Assembly (NCBI RefSeq): GCF_009739905.1
Contig: NZ_CP034279.1
Location: 2,108,001-2,172,000 of the forward strand
Origin: Streptomyces ficellus
Lineage (GTDB): Bacteria > Actinomycetota > Actinomycetes > Streptomycetales > Streptomycetaceae
DNA length: 64,000 nucleotides
Reading direction: 5' to 3'
Shown: in pieces, positions 46,397 through 54,781 of the stretch
Numbering within the stretch: position 1 is the stretch's first letter
Layout of the letters: the number at the start of each line of letters is the position of its first letter
Notes under the pieces: generated by a model
The model's input: the letters and a program-made list of their open reading frames with translations, nothing else
Database searches by the model: none
Told to the model about the DNA's origin: nothing
Program-made: the position numbers and the translations under genes

Positions 46397-48601
46397 GACT
46401 CCGAGACGCTGGGTGGCGCGGGTCAGGGCCACGTACAGGTCGTTGACGCCGTGCGGGCCGCCGGAGCGGATGGCGTCCGGATCGGCGACGATCACCGTGT
46501 CGAACTCCAGGCCCTTCGCCTGCCGCGGCTCCAGCAGGACGACCGGACGGGTGAGGTCGGGGTCGGGTCCGTGCGCGGCCCCGGGGAGTGCCCGCCCGAT
46601 CTCCTCCAGCCGGCCGGCCGGGGCGATCACGGCGAGCCGCCCCTCGGCGGGCTGCTCGCGGCGCACGGCGGCGGCCACCCCGGCCGCGAGGTCGTCGGTG
46701 GTCGTCTCCCAGGGCGCCACGCCCGTGGCGCGCACCGAGCGCGGCGGGACGAAGTCCGGGTCCTCGGCGCGCCGCACCGCCGCGGCGACCTCCATGATCT
46801 CGGCGGGCGTGCGGTAGTTGACGCCGAGGCGTACGTGCTCGAAGCGGTCGCCGACGTAGGGGCCGAGGATGTCCTGCCACGAGCCGCAGCCGGCCGCGTC
46901 ACCGGTCTGGGCCGGGTCTCCGACGAGCGTCATCGAGCGGGTGGGGACGCGCCGCATGAGCAGCCGCCACGCCATCGCGGAGAGCTCCTGCGCCTCGTCG
47001 ACGATCACGTGCCCGAACGCCCAGGTCCGGTCGGCGGCCGCGCGTTCGGCGGCGCTGCGGTGGTCCGCCTCCTCGTGGCGCTCGGCGAACCGTTCGGCGT
47101 CGATGATGTCGTGGGCGCCGAGCACCTCCGACTCCTCGTCCTCGAACTCGTAGGTCCGGGAGGCGTAGCTGACGTCCAGGACGCCCTGGGCGTAGGCGAT
47201 GCGGGCGCTGCGCTCGCGTTCGGCGGCGGCGCGGGCGGCGGTGTCGTCCTCGCCGAGCAGCTCGGCGGCCTCGTCGAGGAGCGGTACGTCGGCCTCGGTC
47301 CAGGGGCCGCCGGCGCGCCGTACGAACTCGGCCTCGCCGTCGGCGAGATAGCCGTCCGGTTCGGCGAGGAAGTCCGCGAGGAACGCCTGCGGGGTGAGGG
47401 TGGGCCACAACTCCTCGACGGCCGCGTGGACGTGGGGGCTGGCGGCGATCTCCTTGCGCATCTGGGTGATGTCGGCCGGGTCGAGGAGGTTGGGGCCGCC
47501 GAAGGGGTCGCCGCCGAGCCGTTCGGTGAGCTGGTCGGTGAGGGCGTCGATGATCCGGAAGGCGAAGCGGGGCCGGGCGAGGTTGTGCGGCAGGCCGGTG
47601 CCGCGGGCGTCCCAGCGGGCGTCCTCGGCCATGTTCCGGTCCAGCAGGAGGGTGCCGTAGTCGTCGTGGTCGATCTCGATGGGCGCCTCGGTGGGCGGCA
47701 CGGTCTGCCGGTCCCTGAGGGCGCGGGCGAGGACGTCGGCCATGCCGGCGCGGCCCTTGATCTCGGCGGCCTCGGGGCTGTCGGTGCCGGTGGCGCGCAC
47801 CCCGGGGAACAGCTCGCCCATGGTGGCCAGCAGCACGCCGGTCTCGCCGAGCGCGGGCAGCACCTCGCCGATGTAGCCGAGGAAGCCGGGGTTGGGTCCG
47901 ACGATGAGGACGGCGCGGCGGGCGAGCTGCTCGCGGTAGGCGTAGAGCAGGTACGCGGCCCGGTGCAGCGCGACGGCGGTCTTACCGGTGCCGGGCCCGC
48001 CCTCGACGACGAGGACGCCCTGGTGGGGGGCGCGGATGATGCGGTCCTGCTCGGCCTGGATGGTCTGGACGATGTCGCTCATGCGGCCGGTGCGGGCGGC
48101 GTCGAGCGCGGCGAGCAGCACCTCGTCGGCGTCGCGGTGCTCATGGCCGGTACGGGTGGTGTCGGTGAGGTCGAGGATCTCGTCGTGCAGGGCGGTGACG
48201 TCGCGCCCCTTGGTGGTGATGTGGCGCCTGCGGCGCAGCCCCATCGGTTCGTACCCGGTGGCCAGGTAGAACGGCCGGGCGATGTCGGCGCGCCAGTCCA
48301 CGACGAGCGGGGTGCGCTCCTCGTCGTCCTCGCGGATGCCGATCCGGCCGATGTGGTGGTCGCGGCCGTCCCGGAATTCGAGCCGCCCGAAACACAGCCC
48401 GTTCTCCCCCGCGTCGAACGCGGCCAGGAGCCCGGACTGCTCGGCGACCAGCACATCCCGCTCCAGCCGCGCCTGGAACCCGGTCCCCATGTCCTTGAGG
48501 GCGGACCGTACGGCGGCCTCGGCCTGGCCCCTCAGGTGGTCGAGTCGCGCGTAGAGCTCGTAGATGAATTGCTGCTCTTTCCGATATTCCTCGGTTGACA
48601 A
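46379..48601 (-). CDS. HelD/HelR-like UvrD-superfamily helicase associated with RNA polymerase (740 aa)
   Basis: An N-terminal coiled-coil arm (residues 1-60), then 1A with Walker A 'GGPGTGKTAV' (201-210), a long inserted region, and 'HVIVDEAQELSAMAW' (Walker B) and 'YVALTRATQRLGVV'. This is the layout of HelD, which frees stalled or drug-bound RNA polymerase; the Streptomyces relative HelR protects from rifamycins. TTG at 48601 with AGGAG five bases upstream is used. An inverted repeat CGTGTGCG/CGCACACG is found upstream. Whether it is the housekeeping or resistance type cannot be said here. Confidence 0.87.
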   Translation of the reverse strand: MSTEEYRKEQQFIYELYARLDHLRGQAEAAVRSALKDMGTGFQARLERDVLVAEQSGLLAAFDAGENGLCFGRLEFRDGRDHHIGRIGIREDDEERTPLVVDWRADIARPFYLATGYEPMGLRRRRHITTKGRDVTALHDEILDLTDTTRTGHEHRDADEVLLAALDAARTGRMSDIVQTIQAEQDRIIRAPHQGVLVVEGGPGTGKTAVALHRAAYLLYAYREQLARRAVLIVGPNPGFLGYIGEVLPALGETGVLLATMGELFPGVRATGTDSPEAAEIKGRAGMADVLARALRDRQTVPPTEAPIEIDHDDYGTLLLDRNMAEDARWDARGTGLPHNLARPRFAFRIIDALTDQLTERLGGDPFGGPNLLDPADITQMRKEIAASPHVHAAVEELWPTLTPQAFLADFLAEPDGYLADGEAEFVRRAGGPWTEADVPLLDEAAELLGEDDTAARAAAERERSARIAYAQGVLDVSYASRTYEFEDEESEVLGAHDIIDAERFAERHEEADHRSAAERAAADRTWAFGHVIVDEAQELSAMAWRLLMRRVPTRSMTLVGDPAQTGDAAGCGSWQDILGPYVGDRFEHVRLGVNYRTPAEIMEVAAAVRRAEDPDFVPPRSVRATGVAPWETTTDDLAAGVAAAVRREQPAEGRLAVIAPAGRLEEIGRALPGAAHGPDPDLTRPVVLLEPRQAKGLEFDTVIVADPDAIRSGGPHGVNDLYVALTRATQRLGVVRPAG

Positions 48602-48640
48602 TCCAACTCCTGACGCGATACCGTGCGTTTATTGAACTTC

Positions 48641-48681
48641 CGTGTGCGTTTTGCTGAGCACGCATTTCCGGCCCGCACACG
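48641..48681. promoter_or_regulatory. Inverted repeat upstream of the HelD/HelR-like gene
   Basis: CGTGTGCG (48641-48648) and CGCACACG (48674-48681) are 25 bp apart in the leader, 40-80 bp before the TTG start. They could fold in the mRNA or bind a regulator. I could not match them to the rifamycin-associated element with certainty. Confidence 0.4.
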
Positions 48682-48703
48682 AACAATCAAATATACGCGA
48701 AGA

Positions 48704-48734
48704 AACACCCCGGTCGTCAATCGACCGGGGTGTT
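48704..48734 (-). terminator. Terminator after the Lrp/AsnC gene
   Basis: Perfect 13-bp stem AACACCCCGGTCG/CGACCGGGGTGTT, loop TCAAT, with TTTC on the minus-strand 3' side, 17 bp beyond the stop codon. Confidence 0.88.
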
Positions 48735-48751
48735 CTGCGTTCGGGCGCACG

Positions 48752-49264
48752 TCAGGGCAGGAGCGGTTTGCGGGGCACCGGTGACGACAGCACGACCGAC
48801 GTCGTCGTACGGCCCAGGGCCGACGTCTGCTCCAGCACGTCCTCCAGGTGCACCGTGTCCGTCACCGCCACCTTCAGGATCCAGCAGTCCTCCCCCACCA
48901 CGTGGTGGGCCTCCAGGATCTCGGGGCGGGCCAGCAGTTCCAGGGTCCTGGGGTGCTTGAAGGTGTAGCCACCGTGCGGGTTGACCCGGATGAACGCCTG
49001 GATGCCATAGCCGAGCCGGGCGGGCGAGACGTGCGCGCCGTACCCGGTGATGGCGCCGCCCGCCTCCAGGCGGCGGACCCGTTCGGCGACGGCCGCCGGG
49101 CTGAGCCGGACCCGCCGGCCGAGCTCGCTGAGCTTGATGCGGCCGTCGGTCTGGACGAGCTCCAGGATCTGCCGGTCCAGGGCGTCGAAGGCCACCGCAG
49201 TCGTTCCGTCGGCGACGGGTCGCGGATGCCGTTGTTCTTTGGGTGCGACGGCCGCATCTCCCAT
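48752..49264 (-). CDS. Lrp/AsnC-family transcriptional regulator (170 aa)
   Basis: An N-terminal winged helix ('FDALDRQILELVQTDGRIKLS', cited in part) and a C-terminal RAM effector domain ('RPEILEAHHVVGEDCWILKV'). These regulators usually sense amino acids. ATG at 49264 with AGGGGG four to five bases upstream is used rather than a longer frame. It is divergent from the epimerase gene, only 45 bp away, and may control that pair or itself. The effector is unknown. Confidence 0.92.
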   Translation of the reverse strand: MGDAAVAPKEQRHPRPVADGTTAVAFDALDRQILELVQTDGRIKLSELGRRVRLSPAAVAERVRRLEAGGAITGYGAHVSPARLGYGIQAFIRVNPHGGYTFKHPRTLELLARPEILEAHHVVGEDCWILKVAVTDTVHLEDVLEQTSALGRTTTSVVLSSPVPRKPLLP

Positions 49265-49309
49265 GGTTCCCCCTTCAGGCCGCGGCCCGACACCGTAACA
49301 CTGGTGCCC

Positions 49310-50185
49310 ATGCCAGAAACCTGTGTGATCGGCGGCAGCCGGTACTTCGGAAAGCGTCTCGTACAACGGCTGTTGGACGCGGGTCACCACGTCACCGTCG
49401 TCAACCGCGGGTCGTCCGCACCGCCGGCCGGCGCCCGCCACCTGATCGCCGACCGCGACGACGAGCGGGCCCTCGCGGACGCGCTCGGCGCGCGCACCTT
49501 CGACGTGGTCGTCGACCAGGTCTGCTACACCCCGCGCCAGGCGGACGTCGCCCGGCGCGTCCTCGGGCCGCGCACCGGGCGCTATCTGATGACCTCGACG
49601 GTCGAGGTGTACGCGGAGGAGGATGCCGAACGGCCCGTCGGCGAGGACGCCTTCGACGCCCGTACGATCGCCGTCGACCTAGACGCGGAGCTGTCCTACG
49701 GGGAGGGCAAGCGGCAGGCCGAGGCCGTGTTCGCGCGGGACGCGGCCCTGGCGTTCACCGCCGTGCGCGTCGCCCATGTGCTGGGCGGCGCCGACGACTT
49801 CACCGGCCGGCTCGCGCACTACGCGGACCGGATACGGGCGGGGCGGCCCATCGCCGTGCCCGCCGTCAACCGGCCCGCGACGTACGTGTACGTGGAGGAG
49901 ATCGCCGCGTTCCTGGCGTGGGCGGCGGAGCGGGACTTCACCGGGCCGGTGAACGCCGCGTCCCACGGCCCCCTGACGACCGTGGAGGTCTGCGCCGCCG
50001 TCGAGGCGCGGCTCGGCCGCCGGGCGGTGTTCCAAGAGGTGGAGTCGGGCGAGGTGTCGCCGCTCTCCTTCCGCCGTGCCTACGCCATGGACAACGCGCG
50101 GGCCACGGCGCTCGGGCACCGTTTCCTGCACACATCCGACTGGCTGGAGCGGGCCGTCGCCGAGACCCTCGGGGGCCGGGCGTGA
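49310..50185 (+). CDS. NAD-dependent epimerase/dehydratase family protein (291 aa)
   Basis: An extended SDR with the nucleotide loop 'VIGGSRYFGKRLVQRLL' at the N-terminus and a 'YGEGKRQAE' active-site Tyr-x-x-x-Lys. The substrate is not identifiable; relatives act on nucleotide sugars or as reductases. ATG at 49310 has no ribosome site, and TAACACT lies nine bases upstream, so leaderless translation is possible. Its stop overlaps the start of the aldo/keto reductase gene (GTGA), so the two form an operon, divergent from the Lrp gene. Confidence 0.87.
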   Translation: MPETCVIGGSRYFGKRLVQRLLDAGHHVTVVNRGSSAPPAGARHLIADRDDERALADALGARTFDVVVDQVCYTPRQADVARRVLGPRTGRYLMTSTVEVYAEEDAERPVGEDAFDARTIAVDLDAELSYGEGKRQAEAVFARDAALAFTAVRVAHVLGGADDFTGRLAHYADRIRAGRPIAVPAVNRPATYVYVEEIAAFLAWAAERDFTGPVNAASHGPLTTVEVCAAVEARLGRRAVFQEVESGEVSPLSFRRAYAMDNARATALGHRFLHTSDWLERAVAETLGGRA

Positions 50186-51057
50186 GGTACGTGGGGGACG
50201 TCGCGGTGGGAGCCGTCGGGCTGGGCGCGATGCCCCTGTCCATCGAGGGCCACCCCGACGAGGCCCGTGCGGTGGCGACGGTGCACGCCGCACTCGACGC
50301 GGGCGTCACGCTGATCGACACGGCCGACTCGTACCACGCCCCGGACGACGGCGCGCCCGGCGACGGCGAACTGCTCGTCGCCCGCGCCCTCGCGGCGTAC
50401 GGCGGCGACCGCGACCGGGTGCTGGTCGCCACCAAGGGCGGCCGGGGCCGCACCCCCGACGGCGGCTGGACCGTCAACGGCCACCCGGACCACCTGCGGC
50501 GCGCCGCGCAGGCGTCGGCGCGGCGGCTGGGGGTGGAGGCGATCGGGCTGTACCAGCTGCACAAGCCGGACCCGGCCGTGCCGTACGCCGAGTCGCTGGG
50601 CGCGCTCCGGGACCTGCTGGACGCGGGCACCGTCCGGGCGGCGGGCGTCTCGAACGTGGACGTGGCGCAGATCCGTCTCGCCCGGGAGGTCCTGGGCGAC
50701 CGGCTGGTCGCCGTGCAGAACCGCTGGTCCCCCGCCGTGCGGGACAGCGAGCCCGAGGTGCGGCTCTGCGCCGAGCTGGGGCTGGCGTTCCTGCCGTGGA
50801 GCCCGCTCGGCGGGATCTCGCGCAGTTCGCTGGACGGCGTGTCCGCCCAGGAGGCGGACCCCCGGTTCGGCGCGTTCCACCGGGTGGCGCGGGAGCGCGG
50901 GGTCAGCCCGCAGCGGGTGGCCCTCGCGTGGGCGCTGGCCCGCTCGCCGGTGGTCGTCCCCATCCCGGGGGCGAGCCGCCCGGAATCGGTCCGCGACTCG
51001 GCGGCGGCGGTGGACCTGGTGCTGGACGAGCGGGAGCTGGAGCTGCTCGGTCCGTGA
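50182..51057 (+). CDS. Aldo/keto reductase (291 aa)
   Basis: NADPH-dependent carbonyl reductase with the full catalytic tetrad: D46 and Y51 in 'DTADSY', K85 in 'VATKGG' and H127 in 'LYQLHK'. The C-terminal 'VVPIPGASRPE' binds the cofactor phosphate. Start GTG at 50182 overlaps the previous stop codon. Substrate unknown; pairing with an epimerase-type SDR suggests sugar or polyketide carbonyl chemistry, but that is inference. A hairpin overlaps its stop codon. Confidence 0.9.
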   Translation: MRYVGDVAVGAVGLGAMPLSIEGHPDEARAVATVHAALDAGVTLIDTADSYHAPDDGAPGDGELLVARALAAYGGDRDRVLVATKGGRGRTPDGGWTVNGHPDHLRRAAQASARRLGVEAIGLYQLHKPDPAVPYAESLGALRDLLDAGTVRAAGVSNVDVAQIRLAREVLGDRLVAVQNRWSPAVRDSEPEVRLCAELGLAFLPWSPLGGISRSSLDGVSAQEADPRFGAFHRVARERGVSPQRVALAWALARSPVVVPIPGASRPESVRDSAAAVDLVLDERELELLGP

Positions 51058-51087
51058 CGTGCGGCCCCCCGGCGGCACGTCACGGAC
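51050..51087 (+). terminator. Terminator overlapping the aldo/keto reductase stop
   Basis: Perfect 13-bp stem GTCCGTGACGTGC/GCACGTCACGGAC with a 12-base loop; the TGA stop is inside the stem. It may also serve the convergent MFS gene. Confidence 0.85.
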
Positions 51088-51116
51088 CCAGCGGTCGGTG
51101 CCCGGCGGCGCCGGGG

Positions 51117-52739
51117 TCAGACGAGCTCGGGCTCGCGGTCCTCGGTCTTCGCCTCCGCCTCCGCGCGGGCCTTCCGGCCCGGCAGCAGGACGGCCACCAG
51201 GACCGTGCCGGCCGCGAGGATCGCCGCGCCGACGAGGCTGGTGTGGGCGACCGCGTCCGCGAAGGCGGAGCCCACCGCGTCGGTCATCCGGCGGGCGCCC
51301 TCGGCGAGCTGGGCGGCCTGCCCGGGGGCGGCGTGGGCGGCCTTCTCGCCGATGCCGTGGGCGACGGCGTACCCGGCGCCGACCGAGTCCTGGGCGGTGG
51401 CGAGGGCCTGGGCGGGCAGGCCGCTGCCCTCGGTGGCGTCGGCGAGGTGCGAGGAGTACGAGGAGGCCAGCACCGAGCCGAGCAGCGCGATGCCGAGCGA
51501 GCCGCCGAGCTCCAGCGAGGTGTCGTTGACCGCGCCGCCGACGCCCAGCTCCGACTCGGGGAAGGCGCCCATGATGGCGTCGGTGCACGGGGACAGCGCG
51601 AGGCCGATCGCGAGGCCCAGGACGACCAGCGGGGCGACGAAGTCCCCGTACGCCGAGGCCGCGTCGACCCGCGTCAGCAGGGCGAGGGCCAGCGTGCCGA
51701 GCGCCATGCCGGCGGTGACCGTGACCTTCATGCCCAGGCGCGGGGTGAGGTAGCCGGTCAGGGCCGAGCCGGCGAACACCGCGCCGGCCAGCGGCAGCAT
51801 CCGCACACCGGTGTCGAACGGGTCGTACCCGAGCACGAACTGGAGGTGCTGGGTGAGGTAGTAGAAGGCGCCGAAGACGGCGAGGAAGAACAGGGCGACG
51901 GCCAGGTTGGAGCCGGCGAAGCCGCGGTTCAGGAAGCGGCGGACGTCCAGGACGGGGCGCGGGTGGCGCAGTTCCCAGGCGACGAACGCGACCAGTCCGG
52001 CGCCCGCGACGACCGCGGCGGTGACGGCCTTGGCGTCCCAGCCGAAGTGCGGGCCCTGGATGATCGTGTAGACGAGGGCGCCGGTCCAGACGACGGACAG
52101 CAGCCCGCCGACGTAGTCGATGCGCCCGTGCCGGGCGGCCTTCGACGGCGGTACGAGGGCGAAGGCGCCGGCGATCGCGAGCACGACGACCGGCACGTTG
52201 ATCAGGAACGTGGACGCCCAGCCGTGGTTCTCCAGCAGCGCGCCCGCGACCAGCGGCCCGGCGGCGATGGCCAGACCGGCGGTGGCGGTCCACAGCACGA
52301 TCGCCTTGGCGCGCTCGGCGCGCGGGAAGGTCGCGGCGAGCAGGGACAGCGTGGCGGGCATGATCATCGCCGCGCCGACGCCCATCACCGCCCGGGCGGC
52401 TATCACGCCCGTGGAGGAGTCGACGAGCGAGCCGGCGACCGAGCCCGCGCCGAAGACGACGAGGCCGAGGACGAGGGCGCCGCGCCGGCTGTACTTGTCG
52501 CCGATCGCGCCGAGCAGCAGCATCAGCGCCGCGTAGGGGACGGTGTAGCCGTCGATGACCCACTGGAGGTCGGAGCTGCTCAGCCCGAGGTCCTTGGTCA
52601 TGTCGGGCGCGGCGACGGTGAGGGCGGTGTTCGCCATCACGATGATCAGCAGGCTCAGACACAGCACGAGCAGCGCCCACCAGCGCTTCGGATACGCCCG
52701 GTCCATCCTTTCGACCGGCTCGTTCATGACGAGACGCAC
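51117..52739 (-). CDS. MFS drug transporter, DHA2/EmrB-QacA family (about 540 aa)
   Basis: Fourteen hydrophobic segments with 'MLLLGAIGDKYSRRGALVLG' (motif A) and 'LIVMANTALTVAAPDMTKDL'-like first helix. A multidrug proton antiporter is expected. The start is uncertain: GTG at 52739 with GGTGG upstream is used; GTG 52751 and ATG 52727 are alternatives. Divergent from a TetR gene with three 18-bp palindromes in between, which is the classic repressor/pump arrangement. The inducing compound is unknown. Confidence 0.92.
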   Translation of the reverse strand: MRLVMNEPVERMDRAYPKRWWALLVLCLSLLIIVMANTALTVAAPDMTKDLGLSSSDLQWVIDGYTVPYAALMLLLGAIGDKYSRRGALVLGLVVFGAGSVAGSLVDSSTGVIAARAVMGVGAAMIMPATLSLLAATFPRAERAKAIVLWTATAGLAIAAGPLVAGALLENHGWASTFLINVPVVVLAIAGAFALVPPSKAARHGRIDYVGGLLSVVWTGALVYTIIQGPHFGWDAKAVTAAVVAGAGLVAFVAWELRHPRPVLDVRRFLNRGFAGSNLAVALFFLAVFGAFYYLTQHLQFVLGYDPFDTGVRMLPLAGAVFAGSALTGYLTPRLGMKVTVTAGMALGTLALALLTRVDAASAYGDFVAPLVVLGLAIGLALSPCTDAIMGAFPESELGVGGAVNDTSLELGGSLGIALLGSVLASSYSSHLADATEGSGLPAQALATAQDSVGAGYAVAHGIGEKAAHAAPGQAAQLAEGARRMTDAVGSAFADAVAHTSLVGAAILAAGTVLVAVLLPGRKARAEAEAKTEDREPELV

Positions 52740-52768
52740 GGTTCGGTCCACCCTTCCAGCGACACTTT

Positions 52769-52831
52769 TTGCACAGCCGTGTGCAATTACACACTGCTGT
52801 GCAAGTTACGTGACTGCACAGCCATGTGCAA
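52769..52831. promoter_or_regulatory. Three near-identical 18-bp palindromic operators (TetR sites)
   Basis: TTGCACAGCCGTGTGCAA (52769-52786), TTACACACTGCTGTGCAA (52787-52804, directly abutting) and CTGCACAGCCATGTGCAA (52814-52831). The shared pattern is TTGCACA-4-TGTGCAA. They lie between the divergent MFS and TetR genes; the third reaches the TetR leader. Most likely sites for the adjacent TetR repressor. Confidence 0.85.
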
Positions 52832-52840
52832 AATGAGGGC

Positions 52841-53440
52841 GTGACTTCTGGACGAGCCGATGCCAACCGGCGCCGCATCGAGCAGGTGGCCCTGACCGAG
52901 CTGCTGCGGGACCCGGACGCCTCCATGGACCAGATCGCGCGCGCGGCGGGCGTGGTGCGCAGAACCGTGTACGGGCACTTCCCCAGCCGTGAGGCGCTGA
53001 TCGCCGCACTGGTCGACAGCGCGATCGAGTCGGTGGCCCGGGCGCACGCGGATGCCCGCGCGGGCGTCGACGACCCGGCCGAGGCGGTGGCCCGCGCCAC
53101 GCTCGCCGTGTGGGAGATCGCCGACCGCTACCGCCTGCTGGTGGCCCTCGCCCAGCGGAGCGTCACCATGGAGGTCATCCGCGAGCGGCTGACCCCGGTG
53201 CGCGAGGCGTGCGCGGCGGTGCTGCGACGCGGCCTGGACGAGGGCGTGTTCGCCTCCCCGCTGTCCGCCACCGCCCTCGCGTACGTGCACGAGCAGGTGC
53301 TGTTCGGGCTGATGGAGGCGGTGAACGCGGGCGCCCTCGCGGCGGACCTGGCCGGCCGGTCCGCCGCGCAGACGATGCTGATCTCGGCGGGCATGCCGGC
53401 CGGGCGGGCGGTGGAGCTGGTGGAGTCGCTGGACGCCTGA
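52841..53440 (+). CDS. TetR-family transcriptional repressor (199 aa)
   Basis: N-terminal helix-turn-helix 'MDQIARAAGVVRRTVYGHF' and an all-helical ligand domain. GTG at 52841 (directly after GAGGG) gives the usual start 'TSGRADANRRRIEQ'; GTG at 52826 is possible but lies inside an operator. It is divergent from the MFS pump, which it likely represses along with itself. Four bases separate its stop from the convergent beta-propeller gene. Confidence 0.92.
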   Translation: MTSGRADANRRRIEQVALTELLRDPDASMDQIARAAGVVRRTVYGHFPSREALIAALVDSAIESVARAHADARAGVDDPAEAVARATLAVWEIADRYRLLVALAQRSVTMEVIRERLTPVREACAAVLRRGLDEGVFASPLSATALAYVHEQVLFGLMEAVNAGALAADLAGRSAAQTMLISAGMPAGRAVELVESLDA

Positions 53441-53444
53441 GGGG

Positions 53445-54629
53445 TCAGCGGTCCAGTCCGGGCAGCGCGTCGGCCGCGACCTTCCCGGCCCGCTCGCGCT
53501 GCGGGTAGTCGCCGACCTTCACCCGGGCGACCTCCTCGGCCGTGCGGTAGTCGACGACCGACACCTCGTCGCGGTTGGAGAGGGTCACGAAGCAGTGCGT
53601 GCCGCCGGGGGCGGTGAGGGACCAGTAGGGCAGGGCGCCGGGCTCGTAGTGGACGAAGCCGTCGGTGGTCAGGCCGGGGCGGGAGACGACCGCCGTGTAG
53701 TCGTCGATGGTGCCCGCCACGCAGAGCTTGTCGTTCGCCCCGTTCATGGCCATGCCGTGGTGGGCGGAGTTCTGCGGGTAGTCGTCGGGCTTCAGGGCCG
53801 CGCCCGCCGCGCTGAACGGCATCTCGACGGTCCGTACGGTGCGTCCGGCGTCCAGGTCGTACTCGATGAACCCGTTGAGGTAGGAGAGCTGGGCGTACAT
53901 CGTCCTGCCGTCCGGGGTGATCACGGCCGGGCGGACGCCCTTGTCGAAGGTGTACGTGCGCAGCACCTTCCACGTCCTGGCGTCGGCGACCGTCACCTGC
54001 TTGGCGCCCTTGAGGAAGTTGAGCGCCTTGGGGAAGGAGGTGATGCCGATGGACATGTTGTAGATGCGGCTGCCGTCCGCCGAGTACATGTTCTCGTGCG
54101 GGTACGTGCCGGTCGCGAACTCTCCCGTGACGCGGCCCGTCGCGGCGTCCAGGGCCTGGGACTTGGCGGCCGTGATGGCGGAGACGACGAAGGTGCGGCC
54201 GTCCGGGGAGAGGGCGGCGTGGTCGGCCTTGAGGCCGTCCAGGTGCGTGCGCCAGAGCTGGCGGCCGGACGCGATGTCGTAGGCGGCGGCGTCCCCGAGG
54301 TTGCCGCGCGAGACGTAGAGGGTGCGGCCGTCGGGCGAGAGGTGGGCGTCGTCGACGAACTTGTCGCCGCCCGCCTGCTGCTTGACGATCTCGTAGGCGG
54401 CGCGGCGTATCGGGTCCATGCCGGCGAGGATCGCGTCGAGGTCGGGGACGACGTCGAGGGAGCCGAGGTTCTCGTAAGTACGGGCGTCGATGAAGCTCAC
54501 CGTGCCGTCCGCGCTGTTGCCGACGACGACCACGTCCCGCAGGTCGTCGCCCTGCGCGGCGGAGGAGGCGGTCACGGAGCCGAGGGTGAGGGCGAGGGTC
54601 AGGGCGAGCAGTGCCGGAAGACGTGCCAT
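53445..54629 (-). CDS. Secreted YncE-like beta-propeller protein (394 aa)
   Basis: A signal peptide (to about 'SAAQG') without a lipobox cysteine, then YVTN/WD-type blades ('VVVVGNSADGTVSFIDARTY', 'LSPDGRTLYVSRGNLGDAAAY', 'VTLSNRDEVSVVDYRTAEE', cited in part). ATG at 54629 is chosen since AGGGA is six bases upstream; an upstream ATG adds residues before the signal peptide. It is a distant relative of the lipoprotein at 8.4-9.6 kb. The ligand or partner is not known. Confidence 0.87.
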   Translation of the reverse strand: MARLPALLALTLALTLGSVTASSAAQGDDLRDVVVVGNSADGTVSFIDARTYENLGSLDVVPDLDAILAGMDPIRRAAYEIVKQQAGGDKFVDDAHLSPDGRTLYVSRGNLGDAAAYDIASGRQLWRTHLDGLKADHAALSPDGRTFVVSAITAAKSQALDAATGRVTGEFATGTYPHENMYSADGSRIYNMSIGITSFPKALNFLKGAKQVTVADARTWKVLRTYTFDKGVRPAVITPDGRTMYAQLSYLNGFIEYDLDAGRTVRTVEMPFSAAGAALKPDDYPQNSAHHGMAMNGANDKLCVAGTIDDYTAVVSRPGLTTDGFVHYEPGALPYWSLTAPGGTHCFVTLSNRDEVSVVDYRTAEEVARVKVGDYPQRERAGKVAADALPGLDR

Positions 54630-54781
54630 GGAGGGTCCCTTCATGCACATGCCAGGTTGGCCCCTACGATGACACGTCCCCCGTTACCGGCGGTACGGTC
54701 CGGAAGCGCCGAACCGCGCGGGGCGTGCGCCGCCGCGCGGTCCGGTGCCCGGGCCGGGCCCGGTCCCGCCCGGTCCTGGCG

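Noticed and set aside
50080..53100. 1,006-codon open frame on the minus strand
   Set aside because: It is antisense to the epimerase and aldo/keto reductase genes and out of frame with the MFS gene; composition is that of a shadow.
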